A stretch of 43,337 nucleotides of DNA from Planctomycetaceae bacterium. GTDB lineage: Bacteria > Planctomycetota > Planctomycetia > Pirellulales > Pirellulaceae. A program made the position numbers and the translations under genes. Under the pieces are notes generated by a model that saw only the letters and a program-made list of their open reading frames with translations, was not told the DNA's origin and made no database searches. Below, in pieces: positions 16,290 through 23,921 of this stretch (its first letter is position 1; the number at the start of each line of letters is the position of its first letter). The stretch covers positions 1-43,337 of the forward strand of contig JACKHN010000044.1 in assembly GCA_020638975.1 (NCBI GenBank), in the 5' to 3' direction.

Positions 16290-17423
16290 ATGACATCCTC
16301 GCTCGAATCGATTCGTGACAAAGTGCATTCCGGTGAGCGGCTATCGTTTGACGACGGCCTGTTTCTGTACGAGCCGACCACGCCGCTGCACGAGATCGGC
16401 GAACTCGCGAACCTCGTACGCGAACGGATCAACGGCAACGTCGGCTATTACAACATCAACACGCACCTGAATCCGACGAATATCTGCGTCTATCGCTGCA
16501 CGTTTTGCGCGTTCCGGTCAGATCTTCGCGATGCGAAGGGCTACACGATGAGCGACGAACAGATTCTCGCTCGAGGCCAGGAGGCGATCGACAACGGCTG
16601 TACCGAGATGCACATTGTTGGCGGCTTGCATCATCAGAAGCCTTATGAGTGGTACGTACATATCGTCCGCATTCTGCACGACGCTTATCCGGATCTGCAC
16701 CTGAAGGCTTGGACCGGTGTCGAAATCAACTGGTTCGAGCATCAGACAAAGAAGCCGGTGCGTGAGATTCTCCAAGATCTGCTCGACGCGGGCCTCGGCA
16801 GCATGCCCGGGGGTGGGGCCGAGATCTTCCATCCGGAAGTGCGCGACCGCATTTGCGAACATAAGGCCGATCCAACAAAGTGGCTCAACATTCATCGCGA
16901 GGCACACGGACTCGGTCTCAAAACGAATTGCACGATGCTCTACGGCCATATCGAGAACGCTTACCACCGCATTGACCATTTGATTCGCCTCCGCGAGTTG
17001 CAAGACGATACGGGTGGTTTTCAAACGTTCATTCCGCTGGCGTTTCATCCCGAGAACACAGGGCTGGACTACATCAAGAAGCCGTCGGCGATCATGGACT
17101 TGCGGACGATGGCCATCAGCCGCTTGATGTTAGACAACATTCCGCACATGAAAGCGTATTGGATCATGCTCGGCATCGGCACGGCTCAGACGGCATTGTC
17201 CTACGGTGCCGACGACCTCGACGGTACCGTGCGACACGAATTGATCTATCACGACGCCGGCGCGACGACGCCGGAAATGCTTTCCGTAGAAGACATCCGC
17301 CGCTTGATCGAAGAAGCCGGTCGCGAGCCGATCGAACGCGACACGGTTTATCGACGAGTCGAACGCGATGCGAACGATCCGAGTCGTTGGAGCGTCGGTG
17401 AAGCCTTGCCGGTTGGTGTCTAG
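16290..17423 (+). CDS. mqnE: Aminofutalosine synthase (radical SAM)
   Basis: MqnE joins 3-[(1-carboxyvinyl)oxy]benzoate to the 5'-deoxyadenosyl group of SAM to form aminofutalosine, the step that commits to the futalosine menaquinone pathway. The protein has 377 residues, normal for the family. The CX3CX2C iron-sulfur motif is CVYRCTFC with Cys66, Cys70 and Cys73. Family blocks include YNINTHLNPTNICVYRC, MHIVGGLHHQKPYEWYV, GLGSMPGGGAEIF and TFIPLAFHPENTGL. This group shares its fold with MqnC and CofH, but the GGLHH and GGGAEIF wording fits MqnE best. The ATG at 16290 has GGGAAG upstream. It lies downstream of menG-ubiX-ubiA, but the 205-nt gap with a hairpin may separate expression. It converges with the ArsM-like gene 14 nt away. 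Confidence 0.93.
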   Translation: MTSSLESIRDKVHSGERLSFDDGLFLYEPTTPLHEIGELANLVRERINGNVGYYNINTHLNPTNICVYRCTFCAFRSDLRDAKGYTMSDEQILARGQEAIDNGCTEMHIVGGLHHQKPYEWYVHIVRILHDAYPDLHLKAWTGVEINWFEHQTKKPVREILQDLLDAGLGSMPGGGAEIFHPEVRDRICEHKADPTKWLNIHREAHGLGLKTNCTMLYGHIENAYHRIDHLIRLRELQDDTGGFQTFIPLAFHPENTGLDYIKKPSAIMDLRTMAISRLMLDNIPHMKAYWIMLGIGTAQTALSYGADDLDGTVRHELIYHDAGATTPEMLSVEDIRRLIEEAGREPIERDTVYRRVERDANDPSRWSVGEALPVGV

Positions 17424-17437
17424 TCTGCGAACACTAA

Positions 17438-18628
17438 TCAGCAGCAATCGCCTTCCGGACTGCAACAACTCGTCCCAGGAAGTTGTGTGGTGTCGAAGCC
17501 AACACCTTTTGTCTCACGCGGATGCCGGACGGCGTTACGCCGGCAATCGTAGGGCGCGGCTTTGTCGGCATCGACCGTATGGTTCGGGGCGATCGCGATC
17601 ACTTGTTCCGCGTAGGGCGGTGACGTATAGATGCCAAATGTCTTTTCGCAAACGGCTGTTCGGACGCCGCGACGCAAGATATGTCCATCGTCGTCCGTCA
17701 CACTTTTCCAAGGCCCGCGATAGATCACCGCTTGGTGATGATCCATGCAAGGGCCTTCTTTGCCTTTGTACGCGCGAACCGTGATGCTACGAAACTCGAT
17801 CCCTTCGATCGTCGCCCAGGACTCTTCTTGTCGCACGACGACTTCAACGCCATAGAACCCGGCCCGTTCAAATTCTTCCAGGAACTCATGTTCAACAAAC
17901 GCACCACTGATGCAGCCGCTCCACAGTTCTGGGTTCTGTTTCAAGCGTTCTGGTACGACTTCGTCGCAGACGATGTCACTGATCACGGCGCGACCGCCTC
18001 GCCGCAATACGCGATGGATCTCGGAAAACAACTGCTGACGAGCCACTGGATCAACCAGATTCAGCACACAGTTAGATAGCACGACGTCCACCGAGTCGGA
18101 AGGAATCATCGGCTCGTCCGTTCGTAGCTTGTCGGCGAACTGCTGTGCTCGTGTCCAGCTTTCCGTATCGGTGATGGGATTGGATTGGAGATGGGCGGTA
18201 AAACGATCGTGATCTAACGCCAGATCTTGGATCTTGCCTTTGAAGAACTCGACGTTGTTCCAACCGATCCGCTCGCTGATCTCGCCTCGATACTTGCGAG
18301 CCAATTCCAGCATGTCGTCGTTCATGTCGACTCCGAAGACTCGACCCTGGGGGCCGACGATCTGTGAAGCGATGTAGCAAATCTTTCCACCACCCGACCC
18401 CAGATCCAGCACAGTCTCGCCTTCCTGGACATACTGCGAGGGGTCGCCACAACCGTAATCGCGATCGATCAACTCCTGCGGCAGCACTTCCAGGTATTGC
18501 TTTTCGTAGTTGACCGGGCAGCAAAGGGCAGGAACTTGTTCCTTCGATGCGGCGGAATATCGCTCGCGCACCGCCTGCTCGACGTTCAACCCTTTGGCAT
18601 CCATACCAGTAATCTCAACAAGACTCAT
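17438..18628 (-). CDS. ArsM-like SAM methyltransferase with Cys-rich C-terminus
   Basis: This 396-residue protein resembles arsenite methyltransferases. SAM motif I is VLDLGSGGG (73-81), followed by GVDMNDDMLELA. The four cysteines that ArsM enzymes use are all matched: Cys36/37 (ALCCPV), Cys60 in DYGCGDP, Cys187 in SNCVLNL and Cys239 in SGCISGAF. Differences from ordinary ArsM are an insert of about 35 residues (roughly 138-172) before the SNCV motif and a C-terminal domain (about 285-360) opening CMDHHQAVIYRGPW. The protein ends in a tail with two CC pairs (SCCSPEGDCC). The substrate is probably As(III) or another thiol-bound metalloid, but no ars regulator or pump is nearby. It ends 14 nt from the convergent mqnE stop. 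Confidence 0.8.
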   Translation of the reverse strand: MSLVEITGMDAKGLNVEQAVRERYSAASKEQVPALCCPVNYEKQYLEVLPQELIDRDYGCGDPSQYVQEGETVLDLGSGGGKICYIASQIVGPQGRVFGVDMNDDMLELARKYRGEISERIGWNNVEFFKGKIQDLALDHDRFTAHLQSNPITDTESWTRAQQFADKLRTDEPMIPSDSVDVVLSNCVLNLVDPVARQQLFSEIHRVLRRGGRAVISDIVCDEVVPERLKQNPELWSGCISGAFVEHEFLEEFERAGFYGVEVVVRQEESWATIEGIEFRSITVRAYKGKEGPCMDHHQAVIYRGPWKSVTDDDGHILRRGVRTAVCEKTFGIYTSPPYAEQVIAIAPNHTVDADKAAPYDCRRNAVRHPRETKGVGFDTTQLPGTSCCSPEGDCC

Positions 18629-18774
18629 GCCAGCTCCTTTCGCGGTTGTGAGGCATCATCTTAGCGAGGATAGCCGACGAAGTGGAGCGGGACTGTGAGA
18701 GAGCTCACGCTCCATCCCAAGTCCTTGCCCCGTTGTCTCGAAGAAACTCGACGATCACAATGAAGCAGCCGGAC

Positions 18775-18847
18775 GGGGTCGGGAGTCTTTTTCGGCCAAC
18801 GTTGTTCCAATTGGAAAATGCATTCTCCGAAAAAGACTCCCGACCCC
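18775..18847. repeat. Perfect 21-bp inverted repeat with palindromic loop
   Basis: Arms 18775-18795 and 18827-18847 pair perfectly over 21 bp (left arm begins GGGGTCGGGAGTC and ends in TTTTTCGG). The 31-nt loop itself holds two palindromes, TTCCAATTGGAA (18805-18816) and AATGCATT (18817-18824). It lies in the 258-nt divergent gap between the ArsM-like and ABM genes, so it is not a terminator for either. It looks like a small mobile or REP-type element. Confidence 0.92.
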
Positions 18848-18886
18848 TTTGCTCGCACCAGAGCCACTAACGGGAGCCAGCCAGAT

Positions 18887-19201
18887 ATGATCTATGTGAT
18901 CGCCACCGTCGAGGTCGCCACAGATAAACGAGACCAATTCATCGCGGCCTTCCTTGCCAATGTGCCCAATGTGTTGGCCGAGGAGGGATGTATCGAGTAT
19001 CAACCGACGGTCGATCTCGCCACCGAGATACCCGTGCAACCGGCCGAGCGAACAAACGTGGTGACGGTTGTCGAAAAGTGGGAAAGCTTGGCGACGTTGA
19101 AAGCTCACCTCGTGGCCCCCCACATGGTCAGCTATCGTGAAACCGTAAAACATCTCGTCAAAAGTGTCTCGATTCAAGTTCTCGAACCCGCCGCGGTGTA
19201 G
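18887..19201 (+). CDS. ABM-domain putative quinol monooxygenase
   Basis: This 104-residue protein fits the antibiotic-biosynthesis-monooxygenase (ABM) fold, a ferredoxin-like dimer that oxidises small aromatic compounds without a cofactor, as in YgiN. The visible features are the first strand MIYVIATVEV, a helix with FIAAFLANVPNVLAEEGCIEYQPT, the strand VVTVVEKWES and a helix with HLVAPHMVSY, ending in VSIQVLEP. The conserved Glu-Cys/Tyr and the His-Met-x-x-Tyr pattern agree with YgiN-like members. I chose the ATG at 18887, which has CGGGAG upstream; the frame extends into the hairpin at 18818, which is not credible. It precedes the XdhC-MocA pair by 86 nt. The substrate is unknown. Confidence 0.83.
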   Translation: MIYVIATVEVATDKRDQFIAAFLANVPNVLAEEGCIEYQPTVDLATEIPVQPAERTNVVTVVEKWESLATLKAHLVAPHMVSYRETVKHLVKSVSIQVLEPAAV

Positions 19202-19267
19202 GGCGGACTTCTAGTTCGCCCCTTCACATGGCAACGCGATCAAAGACGGACTGAGAGTCCATCCTAC
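19198..19267. repeat. Imperfect inverted repeat before xdhC
   Basis: GTAGGGCGGACT (19198-19209, overlapping the previous stop) can pair with AGTCCATCCTAC (19256-19267) with two central mismatches. A second small stem, GGACT-GAG-AGTCC (19248-19260), lies within it. The arms share the GTAGG..GGAC pattern with the perfect hairpin at 37825-37880, so they may belong to one family. It fills most of the 86-nt gap before the XdhC gene. Confidence 0.6.
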
Positions 19268-19287
19268 GAAATGCCCAGGAGCCGTCC

Positions 19288-20367
19288 GTGCAAGAAATCG
19301 TTCGACAACTAGCTGACGCATTGAACGCGAATCGCCCCGTGGCGTACTGTCGCCTTGTCGAGACACGTGGTTCCACGCCCCAAAAAGCCGGCGCGATGAT
19401 GCTTGTCTACGAAGACGGATCGCAGGCGGGGACGCTTGGCGGCGGATGCGTCGAAGCAGAGGTCAAGCGACGGGCACTCGCGGTCCTGCACGAAGGCAAG
19501 GCAGAAGTAGCGACGTTTCAGCTCGACAGCGATTATGGCTGGGACGACGGGTTGATTTGCGGTGGACGAATGCAGATTCTGATCGATCCGATTCGAGACC
19601 CCGCGGCACGGAGTTATTTCCTGACGCTTGCGGAAGCCAACGAGCAAGGACAAGGCGTGACGGAAGCGATCGTCTTTGATGGCCAAGCCAACGGCATCGC
19701 AGCCCCCGCCAGTTATTTGCTGGACGCCAACGAGCAGCTAATCGCAACGCTTTACGCCGCGTTGCCAGATGTGCCGCAGTTGGTGGCTGAGCACCTTCAA
19801 CCGCTTGCCACGCGGCCCCGACCCTACGCCTCACACGGCGTCGCGTATCTGCCAACCGATCCACGATGTCGTTTGTTGATTGTGGGTGGCGGTCACGTCG
19901 GCCAAGCGGTCGCTGCCTTAGCCGTTGATTTGCAGTTTGACGTGTGGGTCGTCGACGACCGCGCGGACGTGATCAGCGAACAACGCTTTCCAAGGGCCCA
20001 GCGTCGCATTGCTGGGTCGATCGAAGAAGTGCTCGCAAATGTCGAAATCACGCCTGACACCTACTGTCTGATCGTCACACGCGGACACAATCACGACGAA
20101 GAAGCGTTATATCACCTCGCCGATCGCGGGGCACGATATGTCGGCATGATCGGCAGCCGCCGCAAGATTAAGATGATTTTCGATGACTTGATCAACGAAG
20201 GCGTCTCTGCGGAGGCATTGGAACGCGTGTACGCCCCGCTCGGGATCGATATCGGTTCTCAAACCGTTCCCGAGATCGCGGTCAGCATCTGCGCCGAACT
20301 CGTCTCGCACCGAAATCGCGGTGGCGTTGTGCCTGGGCGTCCGGAAGCCGTTCGGTGTTCGCAATGA
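19288..20367 (+). CDS. xdhC: XdhC family molybdoenzyme maturation protein
   Basis: XdhC/CoxI proteins bind molybdenum cofactor and help sulfurate and insert it into xanthine dehydrogenase-type enzymes. The 359 residues show the N-terminal XdhC_CoxI blocks (VETRGSTPQKAGAMMLVYEDG and AGTLGGGCVEAEV). A central Rossmann-like site follows (LLIVGGGHVGQAVAALA), then C-terminal blocks IVTRGHNHDEEAL and RYVGMIGSRRKIKMIF. The start is GTG at 19288, with AGGAG (19277-19281) 6 nt upstream; the ATG at 19271 is out of frame and stops quickly. Its TGA overlaps the MocA-like ATG by 4 bp. No molybdenum hydroxylase subunits lie in the window, so its client is elsewhere. Confidence 0.92.
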   Translation: MQEIVRQLADALNANRPVAYCRLVETRGSTPQKAGAMMLVYEDGSQAGTLGGGCVEAEVKRRALAVLHEGKAEVATFQLDSDYGWDDGLICGGRMQILIDPIRDPAARSYFLTLAEANEQGQGVTEAIVFDGQANGIAAPASYLLDANEQLIATLYAALPDVPQLVAEHLQPLATRPRPYASHGVAYLPTDPRCRLLIVGGGHVGQAVAALAVDLQFDVWVVDDRADVISEQRFPRAQRRIAGSIEEVLANVEITPDTYCLIVTRGHNHDEEALYHLADRGARYVGMIGSRRKIKMIFDDLINEGVSAEALERVYAPLGIDIGSQTVPEIAVSICAELVSHRNRGGVVPGRPEAVRCSQ

Positions 20368-20978
20368 AAGCGGTTCGCAGCTTTGCCATCGTCCCCGCCG
20401 CTGGCAGAAGTCGGCGTATGGGGCAAGACAAGCTGTTGTTGCCATGGGGCGATGCGACCGTCATCGAGTCGCTGCTGGCCAGTTGGCAGTCGAGTGGTGT
20501 CGACGAGATTATCGTCGTAATGCGTCAGGATCAGACCGAGCTTCCGTCTCGGTGCCGCGATGCGACGATCGTAACTCCCGAAATCGCGCCCCCTGAAATG
20601 AAAGACTCCGTCCTCGCGGCACTGAAGGATATCCGCGAGCGGTTCTCGCCTGATGAGCGAGACGCTTGGCTCTTGGCTCCGGCCGACATGCCGCAGCTAG
20701 ATTCCGACGTCATCAAGCGAGTTATCGCCGCCCACGATCCCGCTTCGCCAGCGATCATTGTTCCGACGAGCGATGGCAAACGAGGCCATCCGGTTCTGTT
20801 CCCCTGGACGTTGGCTTCCTCCGTTGCTCTGCTCACGGACAACGAGGGTGTAAACGCGTTGCTCGATCGATTCCCGGTTCGCGAACTCGAATGCATTAGC
20901 TCAGACATCCACGGAGACCTCGATACGCCAGAGGACTATGAGCAGTTGCGCGGCGAGGCGGATCGATCAAACACGTAG
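20364..20978 (+). CDS. mocA: MocA-like molybdenum cofactor cytidylyltransferase
   Basis: This 204-residue nucleotidyltransferase of the MobA/MocA type uses CTP to make the MCD form of molybdenum cofactor, or GTP for MGD. The signature is IVPAAGRSRRMGQDKLLLPW with the LxAGxSxRMGxxK pattern. DAWLLAPADMPQLDSDVIKRV carries the metal-binding Asp, and GKRGHPVLFPW is the MocA-type HPV(L) block. Pairing with XdhC argues for MocA (MCD for Mo hydroxylases) over MobA. The ATG at 20364 overlaps the XdhC stop (ATGA), so I prefer it to the GTG three codons upstream. EcMocA-like enzymes are about 190-200 residues, so the length fits. Confidence 0.88.
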   Translation: MKAVRSFAIVPAAGRSRRMGQDKLLLPWGDATVIESLLASWQSSGVDEIIVVMRQDQTELPSRCRDATIVTPEIAPPEMKDSVLAALKDIRERFSPDERDAWLLAPADMPQLDSDVIKRVIAAHDPASPAIIVPTSDGKRGHPVLFPWTLASSVALLTDNEGVNALLDRFPVRELECISSDIHGDLDTPEDYEQLRGEADRSNT

Positions 20979-21056
20979 CTCGCGAATTGACTCCGCGCGT
21001 AATACAATAGGCGGCACGAGTCGTGCCACTCTCTACTCACCAGTGAGGATGAACAA

Positions 21057-22148
21057 ATGCCGAAGCACACAGACGCCGGAGTCTCGCGCCGTCAGTTTCT
21101 TGCCACGAGTGCCATTGGTACCGCTGCCACGCTCGCTGCTCCAGCGATCTTAACCGCGAAGAAGTCCGACTCACAAATCATCGTCGGCGAAGGCGACTAC
21201 AGATTCGAGATTATCCACGACTGGCCGGAGTTGCCGAGCCAATTTACTTGGCAGACGACGCACAATGTGGCCGTCGACAAAGCGGGCAATGTTTACGTGA
21301 TTCACGAAGGCCGCGTGGATCAGCCGGATCATCCGTCGATCTTCGTCTTCGACTCGGAGGGTAAGTACATTCGTTCGTTCGGCAAGCAGTATCAGGGTGG
21401 CGGCCACGGTATCGAAGTCCGGCAAGAAGGCAACGAAGAGTTTCTTTACGTGTGTGCCTACCAGCAAGTGAAAGCATTCTCGAAGTTGTCGTTGACCGGC
21501 GAAGTCGTCTGGCACAAGCATGCCCCAATGGAATCAGGCGTATATGCCGAGGGCGAAGATACGAATCCGCAAAAGCTATGGGGGCCGAATCGGTTCTTAC
21601 CAACGAATTTTGCGTTTCTTGATGATGGCGGATTCTTCCTGGCTGACGGGTATGGCTCCTTCTTTATTCACCGCTACGACAAAGACGCGAATTGGGTGAG
21701 CAAGTTTGGCGGTCCTGGCGATGGCGAAGGAACTTTTAAGACGCCGCACGGCATTTGGATCGATCGACGACCGGGTCGCGAGCCGAGTGTCGTTATTTGT
21801 GATCGGGCTCACCACACGTTGCAGTACTTTACACTCGAAGGCAAGTACATCGAAACGCTGACAGGTTACGGGTTACCCGCGAACGTCGACAGCTATGAGA
21901 ACCTACTGCTCGTGCCGGAGCTTCATGCTCGCGTGACACTGCTCAACGAGAAGAACGAAGTCGTCGCACAACTCGGTGAAGATGTGAAACGCGTCACAAC
22001 TGGCGATAACATTCGCGGCGACTCGAAGAAGTGGGTCGACGGCAAGTTCGTTCATCCTCACGATGCCTGCTTCGACAACGACGGCAATATCATGGTTGCT
22101 GAGTGGGTCGCCACAGGACGCATCTCGAAGCTGAAGCGACTTTCGTAG
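21057..22148 (+). CDS. Tat-exported NHL-repeat beta-propeller protein
   Basis: The 363-residue protein opens with a twin-arginine signal (SRRQFLATSAIGTAATLAAPAIL, residues 10-32), so it is exported folded. The rest is a six-bladed-propeller type sequence with NHL-like blades: NVAVDKAGNVYVIHEG, SIFVFDSEGKYIRSFG, GGFFLADGYGSFFIHRYDKDANWVSKFG, PHGIWIDRRPG and PHDACFDNDGNIMVAEW. Such proteins in planctomycetes are often labelled peptidylglycine-monooxygenase-like or 6-bladed propeller proteins, but no copper-monooxygenase ligands are evident. A binding or sugar-lyase-like role is open. It is followed by a structured repeat and then a sulfatase in the same direction. Confidence 0.85.
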   Translation: MPKHTDAGVSRRQFLATSAIGTAATLAAPAILTAKKSDSQIIVGEGDYRFEIIHDWPELPSQFTWQTTHNVAVDKAGNVYVIHEGRVDQPDHPSIFVFDSEGKYIRSFGKQYQGGGHGIEVRQEGNEEFLYVCAYQQVKAFSKLSLTGEVVWHKHAPMESGVYAEGEDTNPQKLWGPNRFLPTNFAFLDDGGFFLADGYGSFFIHRYDKDANWVSKFGGPGDGEGTFKTPHGIWIDRRPGREPSVVICDRAHHTLQYFTLEGKYIETLTGYGLPANVDSYENLLLVPELHARVTLLNEKNEVVAQLGEDVKRVTTGDNIRGDSKKWVDGKFVHPHDACFDNDGNIMVAEWVATGRISKLKRLS

Positions 22149-22255
22149 CCAGCACGCTCCGCGCGATGAGCCTATCGCGTTGGAGCTGATGCCGGAGAGA
22201 TTGCGTTAGCGATAGAGTCTTTGAACAGGCTCGTCACGCGGAGCGTGATGGCTAC
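22145..22255. repeat. 111-nt structured inverted-repeat element after the NHL gene
   Basis: The outer arms GTAGCCAGCACGCTCCGCG (22145-22163) and 22237-22255 pair at 18 of 19 positions. The interior holds nested complementary pieces, GAGCCT/AGGCTC and CTATCGC/GCGATAG, so the whole 111 nt can fold into one long branched stem. It overlaps the NHL stop codon and ends 32 nt before the sulfatase start. The ends suggest a mobile MITE-like unit. Confidence 0.85.
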
Positions 22256-22287
22256 TTTGTGACCCACTAACGACAAGAGATAGAAAT

Positions 22288-23817
22288 ATGCGTTGCTTTA
22301 GTCGCGTCCCGTGCCTCGCCTTATTGGCTTTCTTGACTTGTGTCTTAACTCACACGGCAAACGCCAAGCCCTATAACTTGCTGGTGATCATGACCGACGA
22401 GCATAACTTCCGCACCTTGGGTTGCTACCGCGAGTTGCTGCCCGAGTCGCAGGCGTTGATGTGGGGGAAGGCGGTCGTCGAGACGCCGAACATCGACTGG
22501 ATCGCGAAGAATGGAGCGATCTGCACCAGTTTCTATGCCACGACTCCCGTCTGCTCGTCGTCGCGAGCCGCCTTGGTTTCCGGCCAGTATCCGCAGAATA
22601 CCGCCGTCGTCGTGAATGACGTTCCGATGAACGACGATGTCGTGACCTTTGCTGAGATTCTAGCGAGAGAAGGCTATGCAACCGGCTATGCCGGCAAGTG
22701 GCATCTGGACGGGACCGGCAAGCCACAGTGGGCACCCGAGCGGAAGTTCGGCTTCCAAGACAATCGCTACATGTTCAATCGCGGCCATTGGAAACAACTG
22801 GAGGAGACGCCCGAGGGCCCGCGCGTCGCTGGTCGTGACAAACAGGGCAATCCGTCGTATGCGATCGAAGGAGCCACCGAGAAGAATTTCACCACCGATT
22901 TCCTTTGCGACAAGACCGTCGAGTTCATCGAATCAAACAAAGACAAACCGTTCTGTTACATGGTCAGCATCCCCGACCCGCATGGCCCAGACACCGTTCG
23001 TGCTCCCTACGACACGATGTACGACGAGCAGACCTACACGCAACCGCCATCTGCCAAGAAGCCGGAGGAAGGTTTGCCAAGCTGGGGGCAGAAGCAGCAA
23101 GGCGGTTTCAATATGTCGAAGTACTATGGTATGGTCCGCTGCATCGATGACAACGTGGGCAAGATTATCAAATCGCTTCGCACGAATGATCTACTCGACA
23201 ACACGATCATCGTTTTCACGTCCGATCATGGCGATCTGCGCGGTGAGCATCATCGCCAGAACAAGGGCGTGCCGTACGAAGCATCGACGCGAGTGCCCTT
23301 CCTCGTTCACTTTCCAGGAAAGGTCAAGCCGGGAACTGTCATTAACGAAGCACTAACGAGCGTCGACTTCTTGCCAACAGTTCTACCAATGATGGGTCAC
23401 AAGACCGTTGGTCGTGAAGAGGGACGAAACGCATCCGAGTTGTTTGCCAATGGTAAAGCACCGGCCAACTGGACGGACATTGCCTTTGTTCGCGGCACCG
23501 GGCAGCAACAGGGCTGGCTGAGCGTCGTGACGGATCGCTACAAGCTGGTCTACTCGCCGGTTGATCCGCCTTGGTTGTTCGATCTGGAACGCGATCCCGA
23601 TGAAGTGACCAACTTTTTCGAGCACGCGGGCTATCGCGAGATCGTGCAAGACTTGGCGACACAACTCCGCGACTATGCTGCGAAGAACAACGATATCTTT
23701 GCTGAGCTGCCGCGGATCAACGCCGATATTACTTGGTCCATCAGCGGCACGGGGGCTTACGAAGCTCCGCTGGTGCTGCCTGACACTTCGAAGAAGCAGC
23801 GAAAGCGTGCTTCATAG
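22288..23817 (+). CDS. Secreted sulfatase (formylglycine type)
   Basis: This 509-residue sulfatase hydrolyses sulfate esters, most likely on sulfated algal or animal polysaccharides. There is a signal peptide (about 1-26, LALLAFLTCVLTHTANA). The metal site starts at LLVIMTDEHNF, the formylglycine motif is C89-S-S-S-R93 in TTPVCSSSRAALVSGQYP, and KWHLDG plus IVFTSDHGDLRGEHH give further catalytic and calcium ligands. The C-terminal subdomain contains LVYSPVDPPWLFDLERDPDEVTNFF, typical of the family. The third motif position is Ser where the PROSITE pattern has Pro, which is unusual. An FGE-type maturase is needed and is not in the window. It follows the Tat propeller gene after a repeat element. 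Confidence 0.92.
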   Translation: MRCFSRVPCLALLAFLTCVLTHTANAKPYNLLVIMTDEHNFRTLGCYRELLPESQALMWGKAVVETPNIDWIAKNGAICTSFYATTPVCSSSRAALVSGQYPQNTAVVVNDVPMNDDVVTFAEILAREGYATGYAGKWHLDGTGKPQWAPERKFGFQDNRYMFNRGHWKQLEETPEGPRVAGRDKQGNPSYAIEGATEKNFTTDFLCDKTVEFIESNKDKPFCYMVSIPDPHGPDTVRAPYDTMYDEQTYTQPPSAKKPEEGLPSWGQKQQGGFNMSKYYGMVRCIDDNVGKIIKSLRTNDLLDNTIIVFTSDHGDLRGEHHRQNKGVPYEASTRVPFLVHFPGKVKPGTVINEALTSVDFLPTVLPMMGHKTVGREEGRNASELFANGKAPANWTDIAFVRGTGQQQGWLSVVTDRYKLVYSPVDPPWLFDLERDPDEVTNFFEHAGYREIVQDLATQLRDYAAKNNDIFAELPRINADITWSISGTGAYEAPLVLPDTSKKQRKRAS

Positions 23818-23832
23818 TCGGGTTCTAAGATC

Positions 23833-23916
23833 GCCACGAAAAACGCGAAGTCAGATCGCAGGGGCTGGCCTGTCTTATCGGCGCGATCTTTGAGCTTTTT
23901 TCGCGATGTTCGTGGC
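23833..23916. terminator. Imperfect hairpin between convergent genes, possible bidirectional terminator
   Basis: GCCACGAA (23833-23840) pairs with TTCGTGGC (23909-23916). Inner stems are CGCGAA/TTCGCG (23844-23849 and 23900-23905) and GATCGC/GCGATC (23854-23859 and 23883-23888). It lies between the convergent sulfatase and hypothetical genes, 5 nt from the latter's stop, where a two-way terminator is expected. The GCCACGAA...AACACGAAG wording is shared with the hairpin at 35085-35180. Confidence 0.5.
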
Positions 23917-23921
23917 TGGCG

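Noticed and set aside
20987..21008. TTGACT and TACAAT as a promoter before the NHL gene
   Set aside because: The spacer is only 10 nt, too short for a sigma70-type promoter.
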